45,123 nucleotides of DNA from Candidatus Baltobacteraceae bacterium (GTDB lineage Bacteria; Vulcanimicrobiota; Vulcanimicrobiia; Vulcanimicrobiales; Vulcanimicrobiaceae): contig DATBTN010000036.1 of the NCBI GenBank assembly GCA_036559195.1, positions 1 to 45,123 of the forward strand, written 5' to 3'. The position numbers and the translations under genes are program-made. Below the pieces are notes generated by a model that was not told where the DNA came from, made no database searches, and saw only the letters and a program-made list of their open reading frames with translations. How positions within the stretch are numbered: position 1 is the first letter of the stretch; every line of letters begins with the position of its first letter. Positions 24,482 through 31,976 of this stretch are shown here, piece after piece.

Positions 24482-25052
24482 CTTGTCATCCTGAGCCTGT
24501 CGAAGGACAACGCACCGAACGCACCGATGCTTCAAGCCCGCTCATGCTTCGAGCCCGCTCATGCTTCGACAAGCTCAGCATGACAAAAAAAAAGGGCGGC
24601 GCGGGAGTCTGCTTGTCATCCTGAGCCTGTCGAAGGACGACGCACCGAACGCACCAATGCTTCAAGCGGCTCATGCTTCGACAAGCCCATGCTTCGACAA
24701 GCTCAGCATGACAAAAAAAAAGCCCGCCGCTTGTCATCCTGAGCCTGTCGAAGGACGACGCACCGAACGCACCGATGCTTCAAACCGCTCATGCTTCGAC
24801 AGGCTCATGCTTCGACAAGCTCATGCTTCGACAGGCTCAGCATGACAAAAAAAGGGCGGCGCGGGAGTCGGCTTGTCATCCTGAGCCTGTCGAAGGACGA
24901 CGCACCGAACGCACCGATGCTTCGAGCGGCTCATGCTTCGACAAGCTCAGTATGACAAAAAGGGCGGCGCGAGAGCTGCTTGTCATCCTGAGCCTGTCGA
25001 AGGACGACGCACCGAACGCACCGATGCTTCGACAAGCTCAGCATGACAAAAA
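24482..25052. repeat. Five-unit array of flavour-B/flavour-A repeats
   Basis: The 626-bp gap between genes is filled by five units, starting at 24482, 24612, 24730, 24872 and 24979 (periods 130, 118, 142, 107). Each unit begins CTTGTCATCCTGAGCCTGTC (flavour B, forward), continues through a fixed tail (GACGCACCGAACGCACC), and ends with one or more reverse flavour-A copies (GCTTCGACAAGCTCAGCATG), then ACAAAAAA and a GGGCGGCGC linker. Length differences come from a 16-bp sub-repeat (GCTTCGACAAGCTCAT). No gene is credible inside. Confidence 0.9.
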
Positions 25053-25064
25053 ACGGAGGATGAG

Positions 25065-26456
25065 GTGGGCGGGGTAGCGATAGTTCGGGGGGTGCGGCGG
25101 CTTCCGCGTGTGTTGCGCTTTTTTGATGTTTCGGTATTGGCGTCGGCCTCGATGGGGCCGGCGTATAGTCTCGCGGCGACGATGGGGCCGATGGTTGCCA
25201 CGGCGGGTGCGGCCGCGCCGGTTGCGCTGCTCGCCGTTAGCGCCATCATGCTGTGCGTCGCGATCGCGTTCGCGCAATTAAGTCGCGTCGCACCCAATGC
25301 CGGTTCGTCGTATTCGTGGATTCGCATGGCGTTCGGCGGGCGGATCGGCGCGTACGGTGCGTGGCTGCTGCTGCTTTCGAACTTTTTTGCAACGATGGCG
25401 ACGGCGGTTCCGGCCGGAATCTACACGCTCGATTTGCTGGCGCCACGCTACGCGCAAAACCCGCTCGCCGATGCCGGCGTCGGAGCGATTTGGATCCTCG
25501 GAAGTGCCGTGCTCCTCTACGTCGGCATACGCCCGACGGCGCTGGTGACGGCGATCGCACTCGCCATCGAATTGAGCGTACTTGCAGCGAGCGCGATCGT
25601 CGCCGCGCTGTCGCCGCATCACGCCGTCATCGCGCACGCGCCGCAGAGCGCGCACGTCTCGCTCTTCGCGCTCACGTTTTTCGGGTTCGTCAATGCGATG
25701 ACGCTCGGAATCTGGATGAGCGACGGATGGGAAGTCTCCGCCTCGGCCGCCGAAGAGGTTCGCGACGATGCGCGCGCCTCGGGTCGCGGCGGCGTCACGG
25801 GATTGATCGCGACCACCGTGGTGCTCTGCCTCTGCATGATCGGCTATCTTCATCTCGGCAGCGTCGCGGGGTTTTCGGAAAACCAGGACGACTCGATGCG
25901 CTACGTGGGCGATCTGCTGGGCGGCGGTGCGTGGCGCTTCGCGATCGTCGCGACCGTGCTCGTCTCCACGTGCTCGGCGCTTTGGACGACGATCCTCTAC
26001 CTCTCGCGTTCCGTCTACGCGATGGGGCGCGACGGACTGCTGCCGCCGGCTCTTGGAAAACTCGACGCGCGCGACGAGCCGCTGGCCTCGCTTGCGGCCG
26101 TCGCCGTTCTGGCAGCGGCGTTCGAACTCGCCACCGGGTTCTCGCCCACCGCGGCCGATGCGTTGCAGACCGTGCTCAATGCGAGCTCAATTTTTCTGGG
26201 GCTGCTCTTCGCGCTCAGCGCCGCGGCCGCGATCCGGACCTTTTTGCGAAAGCGTGAGAGCCGGCTCGCCGGCGTGGTGATCCCGGCTATCGGCTTGGTT
26301 GCCCTGGCGCTCGTCCTGACTGCCACCATTCTATTGGAGGACCGGGTTCTGCAGTATTACGCGGCCGGCGGGGTAGTACTGGGAATACCGTTCGCCCTCT
26401 GGCGGGGTGGTCGCCGGCTCGCTCCGGCAGGCGAGCTCCCTGGGGGGTACGAATGA
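25065..26456 (+). CDS. APC-superfamily amino acid permease
   Basis: 463 residues with about twelve membrane spans. The first span region has VLASASMGPAYSLAATMGPM, the unwound helix 1 region of APC transporters, and VAPNAGSSYSWIRMAFGG is the conserved P-x-A-G-S-x-Y motif. Helix 6 region: GIWMSDGWEVSASAAEEVRD, with the 'xxE-E' of the family. Substrate is probably an amino acid or amine. GTG 25065 is preceded by GGAGGATGAG. It stands alone after the repeat array; the 54 bp to greA contain no terminator. Confidence 0.88.
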   Translation: MGGVAIVRGVRRLPRVLRFFDVSVLASASMGPAYSLAATMGPMVATAGAAAPVALLAVSAIMLCVAIAFAQLSRVAPNAGSSYSWIRMAFGGRIGAYGAWLLLLSNFFATMATAVPAGIYTLDLLAPRYAQNPLADAGVGAIWILGSAVLLYVGIRPTALVTAIALAIELSVLAASAIVAALSPHHAVIAHAPQSAHVSLFALTFFGFVNAMTLGIWMSDGWEVSASAAEEVRDDARASGRGGVTGLIATTVVLCLCMIGYLHLGSVAGFSENQDDSMRYVGDLLGGGAWRFAIVATVLVSTCSALWTTILYLSRSVYAMGRDGLLPPALGKLDARDEPLASLAAVAVLAAAFELATGFSPTAADALQTVLNASSIFLGLLFALSAAAAIRTFLRKRESRLAGVVIPAIGLVALALVLTATILLEDRVLQYYAAGGVVLGIPFALWRGGRRLAPAGELPGGYE

Positions 26457-26510
26457 ACCGCGCTGGCGCCGCCTCATGGGCGCCTTTCTCACACGCTCGA
26501 GGGTCTGTAC

Positions 26511-27023
26511 TTGAACGAAAAAGAGATCGTCCTTACCAAAGAGGGTTTGGCTAAGCTCGAGCATGAGCTCGACGATCTGAAGACCGTCCACCGCAAAGAA
26601 GTGAACGACCGCATCCGTCAGGCGAAAGAATTCGGCGACCTGAGCGAAAACGCGGAGTACGAAGACGCCAAGCAGGAGCAGGCGTTTATCGAAGGCCGCA
26701 TTCTCAAGCTCGAGTCGATGATTCGTAACGCACGCCTGATCGATGAGTCGGACTATTCTGCCGACGAAGTGCATCTCGGATCGACGGTAAAGGTCAAAGA
26801 CGTGAAGAACAGCTCGAGTCACGAGTTTTCGATCGTCGGGTCGGCCGAATCCGATCCACCGAACCATCGCATCAGCAACGAGTCGCCGCTGGGACGCGCC
26901 GTCTTGGGCCGCAAAAAAGGCGACACCGTCGACGTGGCCACGCCACGCGGCGTCGTCAAGTACAAGATCGAGGCGATCAAAAGCCTCGCTGCCCCCAAAA
27001 AAGCCGCCAAAAAAGCCAGCTAA
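26511..27023 (+). CDS. greA: Transcription elongation factor GreA
   Basis: 170 residues. It rescues backtracked RNA polymerase by stimulating transcript cleavage. The N-terminal coiled coil carries RIRQAKEFGDLSENAEYEDA, including the acidic tip residues (Asp/Glu) that reach the active site; the C-terminal FKBP-like domain has SPLGRAVLGRKKGDTVDVAT. The start is TTG at 26511 with GAGGG upstream; no ATG fits. A Lys/Ala tail (PKKAAKKAS) extends past the usual end. It precedes lysS by 38 bp, a frequent greA-lysS pairing. Confidence 0.96.
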   Translation: MNEKEIVLTKEGLAKLEHELDDLKTVHRKEVNDRIRQAKEFGDLSENAEYEDAKQEQAFIEGRILKLESMIRNARLIDESDYSADEVHLGSTVKVKDVKNSSSHEFSIVGSAESDPPNHRISNESPLGRAVLGRKKGDTVDVATPRGVVKYKIEAIKSLAAPKKAAKKAS

Positions 27024-27061
27024 AAAACGCACGCGAAGCCTAGGGCGGAGCGCCTTTTACT

Positions 27062-28552
27062 ATGCACGATCCGGGGAAAACCGAAGCGCAACTCATAGCG
27101 GCCAGACAGACGAATCTGGCCGCTATGCGTTCGCGCGGGAACGATCCGTTCGCGCAGACGCGCTTTGACTCGAATGCCGACGCAGCGCAGCTCGCCGAGC
27201 GTTACGCACCGCTCGCGCCCGAAGAGCGCGCGCAGGCGCAGGAGTGGTCGCTCGCCGGACGCGTGATGTCGAAGCGGCGCATGGGCAAGACGATCTTCGC
27301 CGATCTGCGCGATCGAACGGGGCGCCTGCAGATCTACGTGCGTAAGGACGAAATCGGCGACGAGCTTTTCGCGGATTGGATCGATCTCGATATCGGCGAC
27401 ATCGTCGGCGTGCGCGGCTTCATGTTCCGTTCGAAGATGGGCGAACTGACGTTGCACGTTACCTCGTTTGCCGTGCTCGGCAAGACGATGCTGCCGCTGC
27501 CCGACAAGTGGCACGGCCTCACCGACGTAGAGAAACGCTATCGCCAGCGCTACGTCGACCTCATCATGAACCCCGAGGTTCGCGAGACGTTCGTGCTGCG
27601 CAGCCGCATCATCGCGGAGACGCGGCGCTTTATCGACGCGGCCGGCTTTTACGAAGTCGAAACGCCGACGCTGCTGCACGTAGCGGGCGGCGCGGCGGCG
27701 CGGCCATTTCTCACCCATACCAACGCCCTCGACGCGCAGATGCAGATGCGTATCGCGACCGAACTCAATCTCAAGCGCCTGATCGTCGGCGGTCTCGAGC
27801 GCGTCTACGAGATCGGCCGAATCTTTCGCAACGAGGGTATCGACACCACGCACAATCCCGAGTTCACGATGCTCGAGCTGTATGCGGCGTACTGGGACGT
27901 CCACGATATGCTCGAGTTCAACGAATCGCTCGTCGCGCATTTGGTCGCGCTCGTGAGCGGCGGGGGCGACGCACTCCCGGTCGGCGATAAGATGATCTCG
28001 TTCAAACGCCCCTTCAAACGCATCTCGTATCTCGACGGCATAAAAGAGCACGGCGGCTACACGCGCGAGCAGCTGCTCGATCCCGCCGGCGCGCGGGCGA
28101 TCCTTGCCGAACTGGGCCTGCCGGCCTCGCCGACGCACGGCCACGCGCTCGATAAAATCTTCGAGCGCGTCCTCGAGCCGCATTTGATCGAGCCAACCTT
28201 CGTGATGGACTATCCGGTTATCATCTCGCCGCTGGCCAAACGCAAAAAAGACGATCCCGACCTCGTCGATCGTTACGAACTCTTCTGCGCGAACTTCGAA
28301 GTAAGCAACGCGTTTACCGAATTGAACGATCCCGACGACCAGCGCTCGCGATTCGAAGCGCAGATGAGCGATCGCGCGAAGGGCGACGACGAGATTCCCG
28401 AGCCCGACTGGGATTTCGTGCGCGCGCTGGAATACGGCATGCCGCCGACCGCCGGCATCGGTATCGGCGTCGACCGCCTCGTGATGCTGCTTACGAACAA
28501 TCCGAGCATCCGCGACGTGATTCTCTTTCCGCTGCAGCGGCAGCACGGGTAG
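27062..28552 (+). CDS. lysS: Lysyl-tRNA synthetase, class II
   Basis: 496 residues. It charges tRNA-Lys. An N-terminal OB fold (about 55-160, GRVMSKRRMGKTIFADLRD) precedes the class II core. Motif 1 is in RYVDLIMNPEVRETFVLRSR, motif 2 in RIFRNEGIDTTHNPEFTMLE and motif 3 in GIGIGVDRLVMLLTNNPSIR. All catalytic arginines are present. ATG 27062 follows AGGGCGGAG. A GTG three bases after its stop opens the metallothionein gene, so the two are probably cotranscribed. Confidence 0.97.
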   Translation: MHDPGKTEAQLIAARQTNLAAMRSRGNDPFAQTRFDSNADAAQLAERYAPLAPEERAQAQEWSLAGRVMSKRRMGKTIFADLRDRTGRLQIYVRKDEIGDELFADWIDLDIGDIVGVRGFMFRSKMGELTLHVTSFAVLGKTMLPLPDKWHGLTDVEKRYRQRYVDLIMNPEVRETFVLRSRIIAETRRFIDAAGFYEVETPTLLHVAGGAAARPFLTHTNALDAQMQMRIATELNLKRLIVGGLERVYEIGRIFRNEGIDTTHNPEFTMLELYAAYWDVHDMLEFNESLVAHLVALVSGGGDALPVGDKMISFKRPFKRISYLDGIKEHGGYTREQLLDPAGARAILAELGLPASPTHGHALDKIFERVLEPHLIEPTFVMDYPVIISPLAKRKKDDPDLVDRYELFCANFEVSNAFTELNDPDDQRSRFEAQMSDRAKGDDEIPEPDWDFVRALEYGMPPTAGIGIGVDRLVMLLTNNPSIRDVILFPLQRQHG

Positions 28553-28555
28553 GGC

Positions 28556-28714
28556 GTGGACGGCTTAAAATGCGGTCACGAACCGTGTACCTGTTTCGTC
28601 GATCTCGGCGAACGGTATTGCGGCCCGGAGTGCCGCGAAGACGTGAACGCCGACGCCGAGATACAACCGCGCAGCCATTGCCGATGCAGGCACGTGGATT
28701 GCGAAGCGCGCTAG
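28556..28714 (+). CDS. Small bacterial metallothionein (SmtA/BmtA-like)
   Basis: A 52-residue frame that is easily missed: GTG 28556 to TAG 28712-28714. It has eight Cys in three clusters: K-C-G-H-E-P-C-T-C (residues 5-13), Y-C-G-P-E-C (21-26) and H-C-R-C-R-H-V-D-C (41-49). The pattern C-x4-C-x-C, YCxxxC, CxCxxxxC with His at 8, 41 and 46 matches the cyanobacterial/proteobacterial metallothioneins that bind Zn or Cd in a four-metal cluster (SmtA has nine Cys). It starts 3 bp after lysS and ends 2 bp before the next gene, so it fits as an operon member. Metal choice cannot be read; an SmtB-type regulator is not present here. Confidence 0.82.
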   Translation: MDGLKCGHEPCTCFVDLGERYCGPECREDVNADAEIQPRSHCRCRHVDCEAR

Positions 28715-28716
28715 CG

Positions 28717-29481
28717 ATGGCGCGATATGAACGATTCTTCGGAACGCTGGCGCTGCTCTGCGCGCTAGCGTCCCCGGCGGCATTCGCGACCGAGCCGCCC
28801 TCCATTGGCGTAACGCTCAACGGTTTGCTTGGAAGCTACAACACCGGCCAAGGCGCGACGACCCTCCCGCTCGTACCGCTGCCGATCTTCGAAGCGCACG
28901 TTCCGCTCGGGCGCTTGTCGATCGACGCGGAGGGCTTGCCGCCCATCGGACCGATCAGCTACGACGACGGCCGCGGCGCGACGCAGGCCACGCGAATCGG
29001 GTATGCATCGGCGGAGGTGCACTACGCGTTTCGCGGCGATCGATACGCCATCGGTATGGGCGAGACGCTGATCACGCAAGCGACGACGTTTCCCACGCTC
29101 TTCGTGCGCCGCATGAGTTCGCGCGTCGCCGGGTTCCGATTCTCGGGGCGCATTCGGCTGCAGAGCAATCGCGCCGGTCATACCGATCTCGAAATCGGGG
29201 CGAGTCCGCGCATGCATGCCGTGCAGCGATCGGTCGCGGCGGTCAGCGTCTGCGGCCCGCAGGGCTGCGTGCCGCGCTACTTCGGCTTCAACGATCCCGA
29301 GGTTGCGTCGCTCGCCGACGTAAAGCTGACGCACGAACGCCCGCTTGGCCGGTATGGGCTGCTCTACGGGATACGCTACTTCAATTATGTCGCGCACTAC
29401 CCAGCCGCTCCGCGTCAGCTTGCCGACCACGACCGCTTCGTTATGCCGTTTGTGGGGATAACTGCGAAGCTCGGCCCCTGA
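28717..29481 (+). CDS. Exported protein of unknown function
   Basis: 254 residues from ATG 28717, with a signal peptide (FFGTLALLCALASPAAFA). I start here because the upstream in-frame ATGs at 28684 and 28570 overlap the metallothionein gene. The mature part alternates short hydrophobic strands (SAEVHYAFRGDRYAIGMG, VAGFRFSGRIRLQSN, YGLLYGIRYFNYVAHY), suggestive of a small beta barrel or lipocalin-like outer-membrane protein. One Cys pair at VSVCGPQGCVP may form a disulfide. I do not recognise the family. Confidence 0.8.
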   Translation: MARYERFFGTLALLCALASPAAFATEPPSIGVTLNGLLGSYNTGQGATTLPLVPLPIFEAHVPLGRLSIDAEGLPPIGPISYDDGRGATQATRIGYASAEVHYAFRGDRYAIGMGETLITQATTFPTLFVRRMSSRVAGFRFSGRIRLQSNRAGHTDLEIGASPRMHAVQRSVAAVSVCGPQGCVPRYFGFNDPEVASLADVKLTHERPLGRYGLLYGIRYFNYVAHYPAAPRQLADHDRFVMPFVGITAKLGP

Positions 29482-29563
29482 AACCGTACTTACTTTTGGT
29501 GGGTCAAGTTGGAAGCGGACCGGTTTTCCGGCCACCGCGCAACATTTAAGGAGTTGTTTTACC

Positions 29564-29989
29564 GTGGATCTGACCAAAGAATATCCCCGCAGCGTGCACG
29601 ATACCTGGCACGGCATCGTGCAACTCGGACGCACCTACGATAAGGCCGTCGCGCTCGCGCACGGAAACATCGGCGAATACCATTACAACTGCCCGATGGA
29701 TCAAAAAGTCTTCGCGTTTCTCGGTATCGACCACGAAGAGTTTTTGGACATCGTCAAAAAGAACGGCGACATCAACAGCTACGTGCACGACCACGTCGAC
29801 AAGAAGTCGCCGGCCGAACTCGAGAAGTGGAACCGCGAATACGTGAGTACCCCGCCGACCGGCGATTCGTTGAACTACATGACCGAACTGCGCAATCAAA
29901 TCGCGCCGGATCGTGACGACGTCACGACGTGGCCCGACGTGCTCGACCTCGACGAGAAGCGCAGCGTGCCGCAGCGCGTCGCCGTCTGA
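29564..29989 (+). CDS. DUF5069 family protein
   Basis: 141 residues. Matches DUF5069 across its length: DLTKEYPRSVHDTWHGIVQL at the start, RTYDKAVALAHGNIGEYHYN, CPMDQKVFAFLGIDHEEFLD, and a helical end. Function unknown; predicted cytosolic. GTG 29564 with AAGGAG upstream. Its 3' end overlaps truA by 61 bp if truA starts at its GTG, or by 4 bp if truA begins with CTG. Confidence 0.88.
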   Translation: MDLTKEYPRSVHDTWHGIVQLGRTYDKAVALAHGNIGEYHYNCPMDQKVFAFLGIDHEEFLDIVKKNGDINSYVHDHVDKKSPAELEKWNREYVSTPPTGDSLNYMTELRNQIAPDRDDVTTWPDVLDLDEKRSVPQRVAV

Positions 29990-30792
29990 GCGTCGTTCGC
30001 GCCGTCGTCGAGTACGACGGAACGAATTTCTGCGGGCTGCAGTATCAGCCGACCGTGCGTAGCGTCGCCGGTGAGTTGGAACGTTGTTTGAGCAAACTGT
30101 TCTCGCACGACGTTAAACTCACCGCGGCGGGCCGCACCGACGCCGGCGTCCACGCGACCGGCCAGGTCGTGACCTTTTCAACCGAGCGCGAGTTCCCGTT
30201 CGAACGGCTCGCGCTCGCCCTCAATGCGAACCTTCCCAACGACATTACCGTCCGCGACGTGAGCCTCGTGGACGAACGTTTTTCCGCGCGCTTCTCGGCC
30301 GTGGAGCGCACCTACGTCTACGCGATTCTCAACCGCCGCATGCCATCGGCCTTGCTCGGCCGGTATGCGTATCACGTATGGCACGACCTCGATCTCGACC
30401 GCTTCGCAACCGGCGCGCGCGCGTTGATCGGCGAGCACGACTTCCGCTCGTTCTGCGGCATGCTCCCGGAGAGCGGTCCCACGCTGCGCAACGTCAACGC
30501 GATCGACGTGCGGCGTTGCGGCGACTTGATTCGCGTGCGGATCACGGCCGACGGGTTCTTGCATCGAATGGTTCGCAACATCGTTGGTACGCTCGTCGAC
30601 TGCGCGCGCGGGCGTCGCGATGCGTCGGCGATTCCGGCGATGCTCGAGGCTCGGGCGCGTGCGGCGGCGGGGCATACGGCTCCGGCGCACGGGCTGTACC
30701 TTGCCGGCGTGCTCTATCGCGATGGGTTTGATTCGTTTTCTGAGCCCGCGCTGTTTGGTGGTGGGGGCGATGACGGCGTTGGCGGGCGTTGA
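29929..30792 (+). CDS. truA: tRNA pseudouridine synthase A
   Basis: 287 residues from GTG 29929. It makes pseudouridine at tRNA positions 38-40. The catalytic Asp is in AAGRTDAGVHATGQV; other TruA motifs are VEYDGTNFCGLQYQP, LNANLPNDITVRDV, FSARFSAVERTYVY, GEHDFRSFCG, and DGFLHRMVRNIVGTLVD. The family N terminus corresponds to LSVVRAVVEYDG, which begins at a CTG (29986) overlapping the DUF5069 TGA by four bases; starting at GTG 29929 adds 19 Arg-rich residues unlike relatives. The true start may be CTG. The last codons lie in the left arm of a 39-bp inverted repeat. Confidence 0.93.
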   Translation: MARRARPRREAQRAAARRRLSVVRAVVEYDGTNFCGLQYQPTVRSVAGELERCLSKLFSHDVKLTAAGRTDAGVHATGQVVTFSTEREFPFERLALALNANLPNDITVRDVSLVDERFSARFSAVERTYVYAILNRRMPSALLGRYAYHVWHDLDLDRFATGARALIGEHDFRSFCGMLPESGPTLRNVNAIDVRRCGDLIRVRITADGFLHRMVRNIVGTLVDCARGRRDASAIPAMLEARARAAAGHTAPAHGLYLAGVLYRDGFDSFSEPALFGGGGDDGVGGR

Positions 30793-30934
30793 GGCGACCC
30801 TGCCGCGCCGGGACGCCCGCTTTTTCGCATCGTGCGAAAAAGCTGCTCGCTGACTCGTCGCTCTCGCCATCCTGGCTTCGCTCCTCGCTCAGACGCCCGG
30901 CGCGGCAGGGTCGCCTCAACGCCCGCCAACGCCG
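30774..30934. repeat. 161-bp element with perfect 39-bp inverted arms and inner hairpin
   Basis: Left arm 30774-30812 and right arm 30896-30934 are perfect reverse complements (begin CGGCGTTGGCGGGCGTT, end CCTGCCGCGCCGGG). The 83-bp centre contains a second perfect hairpin, GCTTTTTCGCA / TGCGAAAAAGC (30819-30829 with 30833-30843), and a GCC-ATCCT-GGC mini-hairpin at 30866-30876. It fills the space between convergent truA and marR and may end transcription from both sides. Confidence 0.9.
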
Positions 30935-30937
30935 CCA

Positions 30938-31378
30938 TTACTGGGATTGCGTGGCGTAGCCCAGGCGTTCGAAGAAGCCTAAGACCGTTAGGCGGGCGGC
31001 GGGGGTTTGTTCGAAATCGAAGGCTTCGCTGATGGTGCGTTCGGCGGTTTCGAGGGTTTCGGCGAGGCGTTGTTTGCCCGATTCGGTGAGGGTGATGTAG
31101 GTTGAGCGGGCGTCGCGTTCGTGTCTGGTTCGGTGGATGAGGCCGAGCTTTTCGAGCGGGATGAGTGCTCGGGTGATGCCGGAGGGGGTGAGGAGCAGGC
31201 GCTTCGCAAGATCGACGGCTCGGATGCGGCCGCCGATGACCGATGAGATTTCGAAGAGGATGAGGAAGTCGGTGTAGCCGATGCCGTGCGCGCCGCCGAC
31301 GGCGGCTTCGAGACGGCGGCGGATCCAGGCGTCGGCTCGCGAGATGCCGATCGCGAGAGCCAGATTCTGGGTGATCAT
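30938..31378 (-). CDS. MarR family transcriptional regulator
   Basis: 146 residues. Winged helix-turn-helix of the MarR type: IRAVDLAKRLLLTPSGITRALIPLEKLGLI (recognition helix) and the wing RTRHERDARSTYITLTESGK, where D-x-R is diagnostic. Flanking helices would form the dimer. A perfect inverted repeat of 10-bp half-sites lies just 7 bp upstream of its start, the expected operator for autoregulation. It is divergent from rplM and no drug pump or catabolic gene is adjacent. It separates truA from rplM. Confidence 0.92.
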   Translation of the reverse strand: MITQNLALAIGISRADAWIRRRLEAAVGGAHGIGYTDFLILFEISSVIGGRIRAVDLAKRLLLTPSGITRALIPLEKLGLIHRTRHERDARSTYITLTESGKQRLAETLETAERTISEAFDFEQTPAARLTVLGFFERLGYATQSQ

Positions 31379-31385
31379 GGGTGGA

Positions 31386-31409
31386 TTATAGTTGACTGTT
31401 CAACTATAA
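31386..31409. promoter_or_regulatory. Probable MarR operator
   Basis: Perfect 24-bp palindrome: TTATAGTTGA, CTGT spacer, TCAACTATAA. It begins 7 bp before the marR start codon. AT-rich half-sites of this size are typical of MarR dimers. Confidence 0.8.
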
Positions 31410-31435
31410 GTCAACGAGAGTTTTGACGATTATCC

Positions 31436-31464
31436 TTGACGGACGCCGGGTCATACCGTATGCT
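31436..31464 (+). promoter_or_regulatory. Promoter of the rplM-rpsI operon
   Basis: TTGACG (31436-31441), a 17-bp spacer, then TATGCT (31459-31464), very close to the sigma70 consensus. The predicted transcript has a leader of about 70 nt before rplM. Confidence 0.78.
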
Positions 31465-31470
31465 GTCTCG

Positions 31471-31498
31471 GTTGCCAAAGGCTCCGGCCTTCGGTAAC
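31471..31498 (+). promoter_or_regulatory. Leader hairpin of rplM, possible L13 autoregulatory leader
   Basis: GTTGCCAAAGGC pairs imperfectly with GCCTTCGGTAAC around a UCCG loop (a UNCG-type tetraloop closed by C-G). It begins a few bases after the expected transcription start. Ribosomal protein operons are often controlled by such leaders; L13 leaders are known in other bacteria. No match to a specific model can be tested here. Confidence 0.45.
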
Positions 31499-31541
31499 TT
31501 CTCACGTTGACCCGTCCGTTCTTAAAGGAACTCGATAGAGA

Positions 31542-31967
31542 ATGCGTACCTACCAACAGAAGACCGCGGAGACCCAGCACGACTGGTATATCGTCGATGC
31601 TACCGGACAGCGTTTAGGCACGTTGGCCGTGCGGATCGCGCGCGCACTCTCCGGCAAGCACAAGCCGACCTGGACCCCGCACATCGACGACGGCGATCAC
31701 GTGATCGTCATCAACGCGGACAAGGTCGAGCTGGGCGGCAACAAGTGGGATCAAAAAGTGTACTATCGCCACAGCGGCTTTCCGGGCGGTCTGCGCGTCG
31801 AGACGGCGCGTTCGGTCCGGGACAAGCATCCGGAGCGCCTCATCGAGCGCGCGGTTCGCGGAATGCTTCCCACCAACCGTATGCGTGACGTGCACCTCGG
31901 ACGCCTGATCGTCAACGCAGGTTCGTCGCATACACACACCGCCCAAGCACCCAAACCCCTCGCGTAG
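31542..31967 (+). CDS. rplM: 50S ribosomal protein L13
   Basis: 141 residues, the normal size. Conserved L13 stretches: WYIVDATGQRLGTLAVRIAR, LSGKHKPTWTPHIDDGDHVI, VINADKVELGGNKWDQKVYY, RHSGFPGGLR and AVRGMLPTNRMR. Early assembly protein of the large subunit. AAAGGAA precedes ATG 31542. Followed at 9 bp by rpsI. The usual truA-rplM-rpsI order is interrupted here by marR and the palindromic element. Confidence 0.97.
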   Translation: MRTYQQKTAETQHDWYIVDATGQRLGTLAVRIARALSGKHKPTWTPHIDDGDHVIVINADKVELGGNKWDQKVYYRHSGFPGGLRVETARSVRDKHPERLIERAVRGMLPTNRMRDVHLGRLIVNAGSSHTHTAQAPKPLA

Positions 31968-31976
31968 GAGCCATTT

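Noticed and set aside
24482-25052. Regular repeat array resembling a CRISPR
   Set aside because: Units vary from 107 to 142 bp, the 'spacers' are themselves repeated (tail plus flavour-A copies), and no cas gene is near.
24561-25077. Frames of 94-100 codons in the repeat array
   Set aside because: They translate only repeat units (RQAQHDKK, HPEPVEGRRTER); not genes.
27020-28546. 508-codon minus-strand frame opposite lysS
   Set aside because: Antisense shadow of a well-conserved lysS; no recognisable domain.
28570-28716. Upstream extension of the exported protein at 28717
   Set aside because: Arg-rich sequence that overlaps the metallothionein gene in another frame; no signal peptide would result at the N terminus.
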